64,000 nt of DNA from Mugil cephalus (Eukaryota; Chordata; Actinopteri; Mugiliformes; Mugilidae). The notes under the pieces were generated by a model. The model saw only the letters and a program-made list of their open reading frames with translations. It had not been told where the DNA came from and ran no database searches. Shown here one piece after another: positions 1 through 13,700 of the stretch (the first letter of the stretch is position 1; each line of letters opens with the position of its first letter). The stretch spans positions 13,791,668 through 13,855,667 of the forward strand of contig NC_061777.1 in the NCBI RefSeq assembly GCF_022458985.1, read 5' to 3'. A program made the position numbers and the translations under genes.

Positions 1-3000
1 GTTAACCTTACAACACAAAAACAAATCCTCCCAAACAATGTCACATGTCTGAAATTCCAACCCAGAAAGTGTTTTCTTTTGCCTGCGGACCAAACTGATC
101 TCTGTTTTACTTGAGATTCTCTTATTTTGAGCATCTTCATGAATGTACTCTGTTTAAAAAAAAAAAAAAAAAAAAAAAAGATAGAATATGTGAAAAGGCG
201 ATTCATGTCACAGTCTATGGGTTTAGTCTGAGACCATATAGCATGTTATAAACAATCCACAGTCACACATAAGTCATTTTCATGCCAGTGGTAAACTGAG
301 TAACTTATGACTTGCTCTAATACACTTGGGTTGTTCATGCAGTGTTTACACCAGCTCAACATTTGTTTACGTGTCAAAACACAAGGAAACTATATGGATT
401 ATTCCAGCCTCATCCTCAAACTTGATCAGTGTCCCGAGTCTAATTAATTAACCCCCTTCTTGTTAATATTATAATAATAATGTGTATATTATAATCGCAT
501 CTCCTCTTCCATATTTAATCCTGCACTAGGGTCGCGGGAGTAACACAGAGACAAACAACCATTCACACTCACACCTAGGGTCAATTTAGGGTCACCAATA
601 AGCCTAATAAGGTGGTGGGAGGAAACCGGAGTGTATATTATAATACTCTTCATTTCAAAAGTCAGCTGTTTTTTTTTTTTCTCATTATTGTCAATTGTGC
701 TTTTCCTGATTTCTTTTCATATAAACAAACTGTCTGAAAGTGCTCCAGTCAGGCCTCTCAGTTCCCACATGTGTCAGGTTAACATGACGTTTGCATTTCA
801 AAAACCTTGTGTTTTTTGAAATGTTCTCTTAGATTAAGTTTGGACATATTTTCGACTCTATTGAGCTTCTCAGAGGAACGTTATCCTTCGCTGCTGAACA
901 GTGATGGACACTTTTATTGTGTTCTTGTAGATTTACCACCCAGAAAGTGTAACATCGTCTCACCAGTACCAGTAAGTGGAGGTGGAATGAGTTGCGGAAC
1001 AAAAGGCATCATCTAGATGATCATTCTGCAGAGACAAACCTCTCCGTGACATTGTCTAATTGTTTAGTGAGTTTTCAGCCACTAAACTGCAGCAGTAAGC
1101 AGAGAAAATGGAGAGGCACAATGGACAATGATCTGGACCATGAATCTGTTTCCTGTCTGAGGCCTCACTCCCCATCTGTGTGACAACATATGACTGCCTC
1201 TTGTCTTATCATCTGACAGGCCAGACAGACACACACATGGCGAAAGGAGCTAATGTTACCGTGGTGGCGTAGCTGCGCGGAGACGCTGCGATAACGACGG
1301 GGAGAAACACACATGAAAGACGGAAAGATAACGTGTGAGGACATCGGTAAAACACCATCTGTCTTTTGTTTCGCGTCATGTGGCCTCAGCAGGTTGAAGC
1401 TGGTGTCGGAGTTCAGAGGAATTTGCATTCATTGATCATCCTCCACCTACTCCATCAGCCAGTGTGGGGAACCCCTTCCCCTGAGGCCGTCCACTCCTGC
1501 TAACAACCGGTCTATTATCCTGTCTCATCCCTCCTGAATGCCCAGAGCCGATCACTTGATCACCATGTGCTCTGCAGCCCCAACGTACTCAGACATGCAA
1601 AAAACACAATCCAAGAACTCCTCACAAGCCAAAGTTTCACTACGTAGAAAACACGCAGTTCACCTATCCTATCAGCTCTGATAAAACAACCAACACAACA
1701 AATTGCTGCAAGCCTGACTGATGACAACCTAACACTCCCACAGTGTGGTGGATAAAACATTGATCCGCTATATGTTGCGGCTGACACTTACCAGTAAGAC
1801 GCTGTAGCCGGTAACCAGTAAGTCGACCGCTCTCGCTCGGTACTGACAAGAGTGCTCTTTGTTGGTTGTTTGGTGATGATCAGTCCTCCCTCAAAACGCA
1901 CAAGCAATGGGAGCCTTATATTACATTCATGTGATGTCACAGCACATTACACTAACGAAGTCAGGGGAGACTTGTAGCGACTGCTATCCTGAGTAACCGC
2001 AAGAAAGTAATCTTTAATAACTCTATCTTCTGATTTCGTGGTTTCAAGTATGTGGAGGAGAAATGTGACCGTGACCTGATATCATTTTATTGTTATCCTT
2101 GAACCACGAGACGGGAATGGGCCCGATGACCAGGGATGTTTTTATCACTGCGTACTGGCACTGTTTCTTTTCTTTATTTACTATTTCAGTCCAGGAATCT
2201 AGCTAAGTAGGAGATGATTAAAAAAAAATGGCTGTGTCTGGGACAAATGGCGAACAACTGCAGCCAGCATGAGCGTGCCGACCAGTGTGGGAAATGATCT
2301 GCAAAACAGCTCAGACTATTTCTTTTGTTTCTCTCGGTCTCTATGGAGACATCCAAAACAGGAAGCGTCCTGAGATAATAAAACAAAAGTGGAGGTACGG
2401 CAGCCAAGAATTCACCGGCAGAAGAAGAGGAAGAGGGGCCGGTCCACACCCACCGGCTCTGGACTGAAGGCTCACTGTGCCGTTGGACAGGCAGCTAGTC
2501 TCCCAACCAACCCCGTGTTTTTGCGTTCGTAAAAAGGCTCACGGGTCACTTTTCAGTCGGGTCTAGACAAAAGCAAATCTGTTTTTAATTTAAGGTAACC
2601 ATTAATCAGTCTCCTTGGCGCTCTAATGAAGAGCTTTACAAGGCTCTGTTTAGTCCCTCCGTCATTTAAATGTTTACACTACTCTGGACACATTTGTTTT
2701 CCATTTCGCATTTCTCGCAGTGCAGTCTCGGGCTTCATGTAAATGTAAAAACAGGAGCTGAAAGGCTTCCCACACCACACTAAATAACATCTCGGCCACG
2801 GCAATTCAGCACCACATGCTACTCCGCGCACAGGGCCGACCATTCACCCTGCAGACATGCACAGTCATATGGGCCGGGGAGTAACAACAGCGTGTAACTT
2901 AAGTAATTTCACTGATGTCATGCAAACAGTGAAGGGGAAGCCAAACGTTATATAACTCGACTTTTAGAATACGGTTCTCCTGCCAAAGCATACAGATGCG

Positions 3001-4245
3001 GGCACACTGATGTAATTTCAGGGAACACACTCCGTCGCAGTCGAGGCAGAGCAAATATATTTAATTATGCTTAAATATGTGAGTTTACCCATTCAGAAAG
3101 ATGTTTGTAGTGTAGGTTTTAAATCAGTTATAATAATAAGAAGACAGGATCCATGACAAATTATGTAAAAGAAATGTTTATTTCCATAGTTAACACATAC
3201 AGTACGTTATTTTTTTTACCAACAAAAAAAGTGCAATATGCATTCAAACTACAGCAATGTACAGTACAAAAATTACTGCATACTTAAATATAAAAGGAAA
3301 ATGGTTACGGGACCGTGAAGTAACCCATTGTGATCGCCGTCACGTCAGCGTGACAAATGCTTCGAAACTCATCCATGATATGAGCGTAAAAGCTTAACAG
3401 CTATGAGCCTGACGACTCCGCGGAGTCTCTTTTCATTTCTCCCAAAAGGTGCAAAAAGACGTGACAGCATTTAATTACGCACATGATTGACATTATGGTT
3501 CACAGATTTTTTGTACAGCTTCAATGGTCTTTAAAATTTGTTAAGACAGCCAAAAAAGCAAAAAAAGCAAAAACAACTTTGGTCTTTCACATTTCAAAAA
3601 GCACAAATGAGTTTAAAATGTTGGCAACCCTTAAAAATGGATTCGCGTGTAATGATTTGTGTTTATACTGTACGTTAAATGTTTATACAGTAATGTTCGG
3701 CTAAAGTCAGGCTGGGAAAATCTCTTTAAGATTCGACTGTCATAAATCCTCAGCTCCTGCCACATTTGGCATTTGTATTATGATTTCAATCCATGCAGCA
3801 TGTCGCCCTCACTCTGCTCTCCCAAACACGTCGTACATTACAGGGAATGATGAGGTCAATAACATTACTCCAATGTTATTTTGGAAGATAGCTTGCTGTG
3901 TACCAGTATTCACTCAATAAAAAAAAGCAGTGCAAAGAAACAACAAACTTCGGAGATGTTTGTTGAAAACAGTGAGCATGCCTCTGGCAAAACTTCCAAT
4001 CCTCTCTCTCTACTTTCATCCCATTCACTCGCTCGGAGACTCGCGCGTAGTGAATGCATTAACGCGCGCGTCTCCGTTTCAACGGCCGATTTCCTCGCTT
4101 TCGCTCGACGTCAACAGACAAACGGAGTTAAACTCTTGCCTGGCGTTCGTCTGAGCGAGAGCTCCGCGAATGCAACATGAGGTAACCATTAATTTTACAA
4201 CCCTCTAGCATCTAAAACATAAATTTTGTGGTAAACAACTCTACA
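1..4245. other. Intergenic DNA and ssh1 3' flank
   Basis: I recognise no protein-coding gene here. It contains an A-homopolymer at about 155-179 and a dispersed-repeat fragment at about 525-640. Open frames in this stretch are short and resemble no family I know. The right-hand part lies 3' of ssh1. A minus-strand AATAAA occurs at 4246-4251, and another candidate lies near 3177-3182, so ssh1 transcripts could extend to about 3.2 kb. Confidence 0.5.
525..640. repeat. Fragment of a common fish interspersed repeat
   Basis: The stretch contains a 'ggtcgcggg' start, 'acaaacaaccattcacact', 'caatttagggtcaccaat' and 'gtgggaggaaaccgga'. From memory, this wording recurs in many teleost dispersed repeats (SINE or LINE tails). 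Only an internal part is present, and I cannot name the family. Confidence 0.5.
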
Positions 4246-4761
4246 TTTATTTAACACTTTGCTCTCCGTCAAGCTTTCCGAGGGACTCAAGTTTATCGGT
4301 GTAGGCTACCACTTTATACCCCGCGGGTAAAAAAATATAACGTAAGTGCCGATGGATACCAGGTTAAAGGTTATAGAGCGTCTTGTACCGTCTCGTCCTG
4401 CAGTCTAACACACAGCTCTGTGCCTCTGGTCTCGTAGGTAAGGCACTTGTTTGTCCATGAATCAAACAAAGTTAGAGGTGAACTGATGGCTTTACACACT
4501 TGTCAGATACAGCAATATGACTTTCATCACTGTGAACAGCAGTTGGAGAAACGATGTGGCAAAGGAGTCTGCGGACCCCTTTGAACAACAGTTGGCATTG
4601 TGTGTGTGTGTTGTTTTTTTTTTGTTGTTTTTTTTTCTCTAAGTTTTCATTAGTTTCCTCAGATTCAAATCTCTCGTGAACCTGCGCGGCCTCCTCCTCC
4701 AGCCCCACGGGGTGACGGACGAAGGGGTGAGCGGAGTGCGTGTGACCTCCACTTGATTTCG
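4246..4761 (-). other. ssh1: ssh1 3' untranslated region (inferred)
   Basis: Follows the ssh1 stop codon on the minus strand. The nearest AATAAA-type signal is at 4246-4251, giving a 3'UTR of about 510 nt. T-rich and GT-rich runs lie at about 4600-4640. The true polyadenylation site cannot be seen from sequence alone. Confidence 0.45.
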
Positions 4762-7700
4762 TCAGCTCCTGGGCTCGGCCGGCAGCGCCCTCTCGGGGGT
4801 GCGCGGGTCCTTGCAGGGCCGGGAGGACAGAGCGGAGGCGGTGGGGGAGGAGTCCCACTCCAGGCCGGGGTCCGGCTCCGGGGAGAGCGAGAGGAGGAGC
4901 AGCGTTCCGGCGTCTGAGGAGCAGGCCGAACAGAGGTCCTCGGAGGAGAGGTTGAGGCTGCCCAACTTGGCCAGCGAGTTGGACCTCTTCAGCCTGGAGG
5001 GCACGGTCAGGCCCGCCAGCCGCATGCGGGTCTCGATCTCCTGCGCCCTCTGACGCACGAGGCCGGGCTTCCCCCTGACGCTGCGCAGGCTGTCGCTGCT
5101 GGAGCTGCGCGTCAGGGTGGAGCCGTGAGGCGAGGAGGTGGGCGTGAGCAGCCCCGACCCCACCACCCCCAGCAAGGCTTCATTGGTCAGAGGAACCACC
5201 AGCGGCTCCAGCCGCACTTGGCATGGCGTTGAAGATTTGACGAAGTCGCCGGCGTAGCCGGGGAACTCCTCTTCCTCCTCGGTGCGACCGGGACTCATCT
5301 TGGACTTGTGGCACGCGTGGAAAGACTTCAGAGAGTGCACGCTCTCCTGAGACAAACCCGACAACCTCTCCAGTCTCTCGGCGCGGCGGCGGACCAGTCC
5401 AGATTGGCGCAGCTGTAAAAGGGTCTCCTGCTGTTGGGCAGCGCAAGAAGCCACTGCAGCCTTCTCCTCCTCCTCCTCCTCCGGATCCATCGTCATCAGT
5501 TCGGGAAGAGCCTCCGAGGCGGCCGCAGTCTGACCTTCATCAGCTTCAGGCATTTCTTTCGGCACATCTCCAGCGTCCTCGGGCTTCATTAGTTGCAGCG
5601 ATCCTCCTGGCTGCACCTCCTCCCCGTCCACGGGAGCTGCCGGTGGGGAGGCTGCACACTTGGCACAGTGACACAGGGGGCCGCAGGGGCGGAGCAGTCC
5701 CACTGAGGACGAGGCGAGGTCTTCAGCAGAGGTATGGGACTGTGGGAATGAAGCACTTGGGACTTCAGGAGGACTGGGGTTAAGGCAGAGCTTAGAAGCT
5801 AGAGTTGGAGAATCTTCTTTCTGGCTGGACATCGCGTCACTCAAACTCACTTTGTGGTTATGTGGACTGCTCAAATGGTTGTTGTTGTTGGAGTTTTCGT
5901 TGAGGGACGCCAGGTCCATCCCATTCCCCTCAGTGTCCCCCTCCACCTCGACATCTTGCGTTTCGTCGCCGCCGCCTCCCTCGCCGCCCCCCCTGTCGTC
6001 CGGCTGCATCAGCACCTCCATCTCCGCCTCCTCCTTTTGCACTTCCTCCTCGTCCTCCTCCTCAACCGTGCTGAACTCCAGCCGCAGACGCAGCTCCTCC
6101 AGCGGCTCGGGGCCGCGGCTGCAGGTCTGGGCGGCGGTCCCCTCGGCGGTCGGCCCGAAGTGGGGGAGCGGCAGGCCTTCGCGGCCATCGAACGGCTCGT
6201 CGTCCAGCAGAGCGTCTCGCTCCACGTCCTCGATCTCTATGAAGACCTTCTCCATGCCTAGGAGGGGCGGGCCGCGGACGGGCGTCGACGGTTCACTGTC
6301 CAGCGCCGAGTCCGAGAGCCGGCGGAAATAGTAGTTGTTGTAGGCCGGGTCGATCTCTAGTGAGACAGTCCTGCATGGCGAGGGGCACGCTGCACCTTTG
6401 TCGGACAGAGCCTCTTCACAGCAGGGAGACATCCCAGGCTCCGGGGTCAGGTGACCTCCCTCCTCTCCTCCGCAACACTGAGCCAAGCCCTGTTGACCCT
6501 CTGCCATCTCACAGTCTGCGTCTGGATGCCACAGCTTGTTGTGCCGCTGTTTACTAGAAACAGAGAAATACAGTAGGTGGGAAAAAACACACCGAAGTCA
6601 AAATCACTCATCTGAGTAAACACAACTATGAAATAAAACCGTGCACTACGCAATCTAGTGAAGGATCGTACCTGGCATCTAAAATGCCCTCGTACTCCGC
6701 CAGCTGTCTCATGAAACCCGCGTTAGGTCGAGTGATGCTCCTCTTCTGCTTGACGAAGTTGTACGCTTTCTCCAGCGACCAGCCGTACTCCTTCATGGCG
6801 TAGGCAATGACGGTGGAGGCGGACCGACTGACACCCATCTTGCAGTGGACGAGACACTTGGAGTGGTTCTTTCTGTGGGTGAGAATGTACAGTTATATAA
6901 CGCAACACATATTTATATATAGTATAGACGGCATATCCTCAAGCACTAAACCAGGTGGGCAGGAAATGGATTAAAAAACAACAACAACAACAACATCTCA
7001 GTTGCCATTTTCAGAAACAGGAAAACATCATAATAACTATGTTTAAACAGATGAAATGACGGAGGATTGTGTTATTCATCAACACTATTACATATAAGCT
7101 ATTAGGATTTCTCTTCTCATTCAACCACCTCGATCTCTCTGTTGTCGCCCTTTTCATCGACTTTGTAGCACGTAGACTGAACAGCGATATATGTACATAC
7201 ACTATATACTATGCAAGTTCGAAGACAATAAAACCGTTAATTATTTGGAGAATCCATCTGAGCTGCTACGATGAAACAAAGAAGTTCAAAAAGACTTGAG
7301 CCCATGTGAGAACGGAGTTTATGTTGTAACAGGTCACAAAATATGTAAATATACACCGATGGGGCATAACATTATGACCACCTTCCTAATATTGTGTAGG
7401 TCTCCCTTGTGTCTCCAAAATAGTTGTGACTCATCAGGGAATGGACATGGGCCTTCATGTCATTAGAGAGGGAGGAGCTTTGGGTTCTATGGGTTGAGGG
7501 GAGGGGCCCGTATGCATCAGGCTTGTTCCAGTGCATCCCACAGATATTTGATCAATTTGTGATCTGGTGAATTTTAGAGGCCAGGTCAACACCTTGTGCT
7601 GTTGTTTCTGAACCATTTTTGTGTCAGGCTGCATCCTGCTGGGGATGACTGCTGTCATTAAGGAGCGTTATTGCCTGGTCATGTCTTGTCACAAATGAAT

Positions 7701-10700
7701 GCCAGGTCTAAAAGTTTCCCAGCAGAACAGTGTTATTTACATCTAATGTCAGTTGCCTTAATATTGTGGCTAATCAGTGAACGTTTGTGCAATTTACGCC
7801 AAGGCTGCCATCAGTACAACACGATTAACGACAGGTGCCTCTGAACCTGGTTCGATTTAGAGCCACAAACAAATCAAATCACGGATGCGGTCGTGCTCGT
7901 CATTTTTCGAGAGTCCAAGTCCGCGCAGTGAACACCTGGTTTAGCAATACTCTAGAAATGTGCGTCCCTCTTCCAAGTGGCACTTCCTTAGTGCGCAACT
8001 GCACAAAAGCACATTTAGCGTTTAACTAATGAGCAATTTCCTGCACTAGAAAACCTGCCCCTGTGGTTCCTGGCCCCGTCGGAGAACACTTGGCACAGAG
8101 GGAGACGAGAGCAGGAATTAGAACCAAGTAACGCTTTCCATCAGTCTCATGAATGAACCCTTTACTCTGATCATCCCTTTGAAATTTTGATCCCCCCCCA
8201 AACAAACAGTGGAAATCAGCGCCGTGTTTTGCGTTCCGCTCAGGACTCACTTCGCTTTCACAATGAAGTTGTATGTGTCGTTCCAGTGAGCGAGCAGGTC
8301 GGTGGCCTCTTCGTCATACACGCGTATGTTGTGGTAACTGAATGTGCCTGGAAAGAAGTTGTCGATCTCCCTGGTGACGTTGAGGATATAGCCCACCCTG
8401 GGAAAGAGAGATAATGTTAACTCATCAACAACATTCTTTCATGCTCAAATCATAATGAAAATACGTTTCGTGTGCCGCTATCTCGGCCGCTCTGTAATCT
8501 AAAATAAATCACCCTGTCTCTTGCAGCTCCTCCAAATTAGACGCATTCCACTCAGATCCCTAAAAACAAATGAGAGAAAACTCTGTTTAGACTGAGCATA
8601 TTTTCAAATCTTCGGGAGATTGTTCTTTCTCCAAAACAATTATTTCACAGGGGAGGCCGCTTAAACACACAGTGCAGACCGTAGCTTAAACACCAGCCTT
8701 CCTCTGGGATGGAACGGGAAAAGGGAACCGTTTCATCTCAGCCTTTCAGCAACAGTTTTTAATATTGTGGTGGACAGCTTCGGTTTTCTCACCAAATAGA
8801 CGTGGTCAAAGATGAGCGTGGCTTTGTCCATCTGACCCAGGATCAGCAGCATCTCATTGTCAATGAACTCTTTGTACTCCTTCAGGTTGCAGTTCATGTG
8901 TTGCTCCAGCTCTGTGCGAATCTAACAAAAACATCACACAGCATAACCTGATTTCTGTGTGGAAAGTTTTACGGCTAAGAACATTAAATTAGGATGCCTT
9001 CGTTCTAATCTAATGAGATTAATAAGACCGAGTTCAAAGGAGTTGTGGATGACAAGATCGAGAAAACCAAGACGATTTTTAGGTGAAACCACACGTCTGC
9101 CGCCCAAAAAGGTGAAACTCATGATTAATGAGGATCTGCATTCGACACAAGAACGACCCAAAGCAGACCTTAACCACAGACTGCCTCTCAGAAATAGACA
9201 TTATTTACGAGGAAGTGTGGGTTTAAATTCCTAAATCAGGAACAAAATGTCTCATTAACTGACTGTTAAAGGGCCTGTTATAGTACTCAAATACAGAGTT
9301 AGTATATATATATTTTATTAACATAAAACAATAAAAATACAATTAGTTTTGCAAAATTAGTTTTGCTTAGATGCCAGCAACCAAAATTTGCATGGCTCTC
9401 CAAAAGCTTTGTATGAATTGTATATGCAAATACTTGAGCTGTGTCTGTCTTTAAAAAACAACAACAACAAAAAAAAGCAGACAAATGAAAAGGTTTTGGT
9501 TTATTTTATTCTTCACGCGCTGCCATATTTTACCTGTTTGCAGGTGACGTTCTCGAGGTCCTGGCACGTCATGATGCTTCTGAGTTTGGCTTTGATAAGG
9601 CACTCTGTCCTCTCTCTCTCTGAAGGCCTAGCGAAGACGAAGCCCCGTTACAATCTCAGCGGTCACACACTGACGTTTTTGCTCCTGAAATGTGAATCTA
9701 TTCCCTACAGCGTGTATGAGAGGGAGATGTGTCGTCGCGTAATAACGGGACGCCATTTTACTGACTTGTCAACAAACATGGTGGGTGAGTCTGGCCGCGG
9801 GGTCTCCAAGTCCTTCATGGCGTTCCATTCGTTGATGCAGCTCTGGTCGGAGGCGATGCAGCTCTCGTAGTAGCCCATCCAGGTGAGAGCCATGCCTCCG
9901 GGGAAGTAGTTGTACCTACGTGACACCTCACATGCTTTGTGCAGCACCTGCAGGGCTGACCTAGATTAATGAAAAATAAAGGCTTAAGTTGTAGATGACT
10001 GATATACACATGTTTTTTTTACAAACTACATTAATAAATATATGAAAAGGCTGTGTTTACTATCTTGATTTATACAGGTTTCTGCACATGAGTCTTTGTG
10101 CCAGCAGGGGGCAGAATGAATCAGCACTGCCTCACCCTGCATGCTGCAGCAGATCCATATCAGGAGACTGTGGCGCGTCGTAAAAGTAAACCATTGTAGA
10201 CAGACCCTGTGACTCCAGAGGTTGATTATTACTCACCACATAGCCTGCACTGACACGGGCTTGAAGACATGAGTCCGACCGGCCGTGTTCACAGTAAACC
10301 CCCTGGGGAGAAATCAAAACAGATGGGTGACTCCCTGAGCTGGAGCCCCATGTCAAGTTGATCTGAAGTGTCAGGGGTAGAGATGCAGTGTTGGGTAGAA
10401 ATCTGAAGGGGAATGATGCAGCTGCTGCTGCATCCTCTGCCCTCTGTGAAATAAAACTCACCCGTCTCCGTCCAGATGGATCTTTGTGTCACTCCACAGA
10501 GGTAGCACCATGCCGATGGAACAGCTCTTGCTGTAAAAAGGACACAAAAATATTAAATACCCTTCAAATTGTATGTTCACAAGAAAATATTTTTAAATGA
10601 CGTATGTTTGAACAGCATAGGTCTTCAACGGGGGTCCGTGACCCCTAGGGGGTCCACTGAGGTACAGCTGATTGGGCATTTCTTATATGTTTTTTTAATT

Positions 10701-13700
10701 TTTAATTTAAAATGTATTTAAATGCACATTAACATGAGTCCAACGTATTTTAGTAAAGGGATAAATAGAGGCAGAAGACGTTATCATTCAGTCAGCACTT
10801 TCACACTAGACCTGTCAATCTAAGCTTCCTGTGCACAGTACGCCCCGCCCCAATCACTGCTGGGCCAATCACGAGGCCGCATATTACACGGCGACTATGT
10901 CAGGTTACCCACAATTGGCCGAGAGCCTATTCAGTCCCCAGGTGAATTCCCTGGGGCACGGTGCACGATTAGAAGAAGAGAAGAAGAAGAAGAAGAAGAA
11001 GCTAACAGTGCAGCTCGCTCCCACCAACATCCATTCATCCCAGGTTAGATAAGTTGTTTTCTTCTCCTCATGGTCAGACGTCACACTAATGTGGAAGTAT
11101 GTGTGCCCTAGCATGGCTTCACTGTCCCTACTGCATTTAGCTATATTTAAAGTATAAACTTGAATCTGATAAAATTTTCTTTGTCTGTCACACACACACA
11201 CACACGTACTACTTAAGTATGTTTATGTTGCACCTGTTTGAAATAAAAAATGAATATTTGAACCTGTGTATTATTTGAAAAGCTTAATGTTGGATGCAAA
11301 CTGATAATAATTATTTATAAACAGCGCTAGGCTGAGTTTAATATAGAACACAGGTAGGTATTCTATGTAGGTGGGGGCTCTACTTAATGCTGTCATCAGT
11401 TTGAGGATCCTTCGCCCAAAAAAAAAAACGAGATCAAAAAATCCCTTCAACAATTGCCTCCTCCTTAGACAAATGAATAAATAATGCTCTTAAACTATTC
11501 TTGGGTAAATCAATACACTGAAGGGTAATTTCTGCTGGACACAAACTGTTTCCGTACCAGTCTTTGTTGGTGAAGTCGATTCCCAAAAGGATGTTCTCCT
11601 CCGTGTCCTGTCGCCCGCTGGTGTACACCACCACCATGTACCGCACGCGATCCGACCACGCGCTCTCCAGCCTCACTGCCTGGAAACGGGAAACACAGAG
11701 TTCACCGGACGTTCACTTACTCCTCACAGCGATATTAAACAGATATCGTGTTATTAATGAATGGGGATTTCACTATTTGTATCATTAGCTGAGTTAGAAG
11801 TAAGAAATCTGTGTCCAACACAGTGTCGCAGCTGGACATTGAAATTAGACTACAAACTTAACAGGGTGAGTGAGTCCTCAGGATGTGTGAGAGCACAGGA
11901 GCAAACACAAGGTACCTCACACCAACACGTGCACACAATGGAAACATGTCGTAATGCTCTCCAGAGTGTGTTTTAACCTGCTCTCATGAGCTAATAATTA
12001 CAGTGAGAAGTTAGAAACCTAAGTACACAATAAAATGCATTCTGGAGGTTTTGCTATGCCAGGTTATTAGTCACTGGCCTGTATATACGTGTGTGTGTGT
12101 GTGTGTGTGTAGATATGTGTGTGAATGCTTTTGTTTTCACGTTGCCTCTTACCAGTTTGATTCTGTCCTCAGAGCGAAGAATGTTTATCATCACCTGCAG
12201 GTGTTGAGGTAAGTCACCTGTCGGGGGAGACGGAGGGTTGTTTGGGGTCAGCGGATCTAAATCCATCTCGCCGCACAGACGGTTTTACTTTGACAACACT
12301 GTGTAAGAACGTTAATGAGAATACAGCCGGGGACAAAATCAGCTTACGCAATTAAAGCCACTGCTGTGCTGTGCTGTGCTGTGCTGTGCTGTGCTGTGCT
12401 GTGCTGTGCTGTGCTGTGGTGTGGTGTAGATGAAGCTGTGCTGCTCCCTCGCGTTTCCCGGTAAAACTAAAGCCTGCACCTGGAAACGCTACAATACGCT
12501 CGGTTGCCTGATTTCTATCAGTTGACATGTGTAGTTCACTGACTGAAGACAAATTAACTGACAATAAATCAGCTGTCATAGCAAATTGATCAGGAACAAA
12601 ACCACAATTCAGGAAATTGGCTTTGTTCATTTCTCCCTCTGTCGACACATGTCAGTGGAACTGGATTACTTAAAAAAAGAAAACAAAAACAGGGTGTGAG
12701 GAAGAACCAGGTGCATGCAAAGCAGCAGCTGATAGAGAGCCAACTATTTTGAAATATGTCAGAACAAGTCAGACAGACAAACTGTGACATAGAGGTTGTT
12801 TTCTTTATTTACAGAAGCTGTCACAAAATAGAAAGTGACTCCCTCTGATTTATCTGATATTTGGATCCACTCTTTCACCACAACACAGTGATATCACTGT
12901 CTGTCATGTTTGGGTCTGGCTTAGAAACTGTCAAAATAAAAAAATCACACATCAACAAGGACTTACTCCTTAACTACGTAATAACTTAAATTTAATGTAT
13001 AAACCTAATTCTCCTCCACCGACTCATTGTTTGAATATGTTTGCTAGCTAAAATAAATCTATGATCTGATGACTGACACCAGGGCTTTAAGTGAACCGTC
13101 CATTGGCGCTTTAAGGCAACTAGGGCCGGACAAAATGTTGCACTTGAAATGACATGAAGGTTGGAGCCAACAACGGGCTGGTGTAAAAATTCAAGTCTGC
13201 ACAAAGATAGGTCCCTCTTTAAACCAGCAGGGGGCAGTGGTCTATATTCCTCATTGAAAAAGAGCCACTGTTAGCGGGAAACTGGGAAGAACTACTGCTA
13301 CTGTCACACAGTGCTGGCTTCACTGAATTCATGCTCATTAGTTGGGTCAATATATAATTGATGGACTTTTGAAGTCTGTGGGATATAAATTGCACACATT
13401 TTTATTAAAAGTAAAAAAAAAAAACTAACAAAAAAAATGATCTGTTCTTCTGTCTTTACAAATTCCCTAATTATGTATTACGGAAACAATAACTCATTGA
13501 TCAAAAGTCAACTAAGTAACTGTCGGAATTTTATAACAACCACCTGCTAGTTAGCTAAACAATAATAAAATTAGCGTATTCATTTTTTTGTATGGTTTTT
13601 GTTAAGTTGAGATAATCATGACAGATATTTCTTTTTTTTTTGGCAATATGTCAGATTTTATATGGAAAAAAAACAAATTGTATCTGTGTCTGTGAAGTCA

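Noticed and set aside
4799-6331. Several plus-strand open frames of 84-159 codons opposite the large ssh1 exon
   Set aside because: They are antisense shadows of the GC-rich last ssh1 exon. Their composition (Ser/Pro-rich) mirrors the acidic sense-strand repeats.
9388-9870. 160-codon plus-strand frame
   Set aside because: It covers the ssh1 exons at 9627-9534 and 9960-9766 in antisense plus intron sequence. No protein resemblance.
12352-12648. Minus-strand frame with a HSTAQ repeat
   Set aside because: Translation of the GCTGT pentanucleotide repeat.
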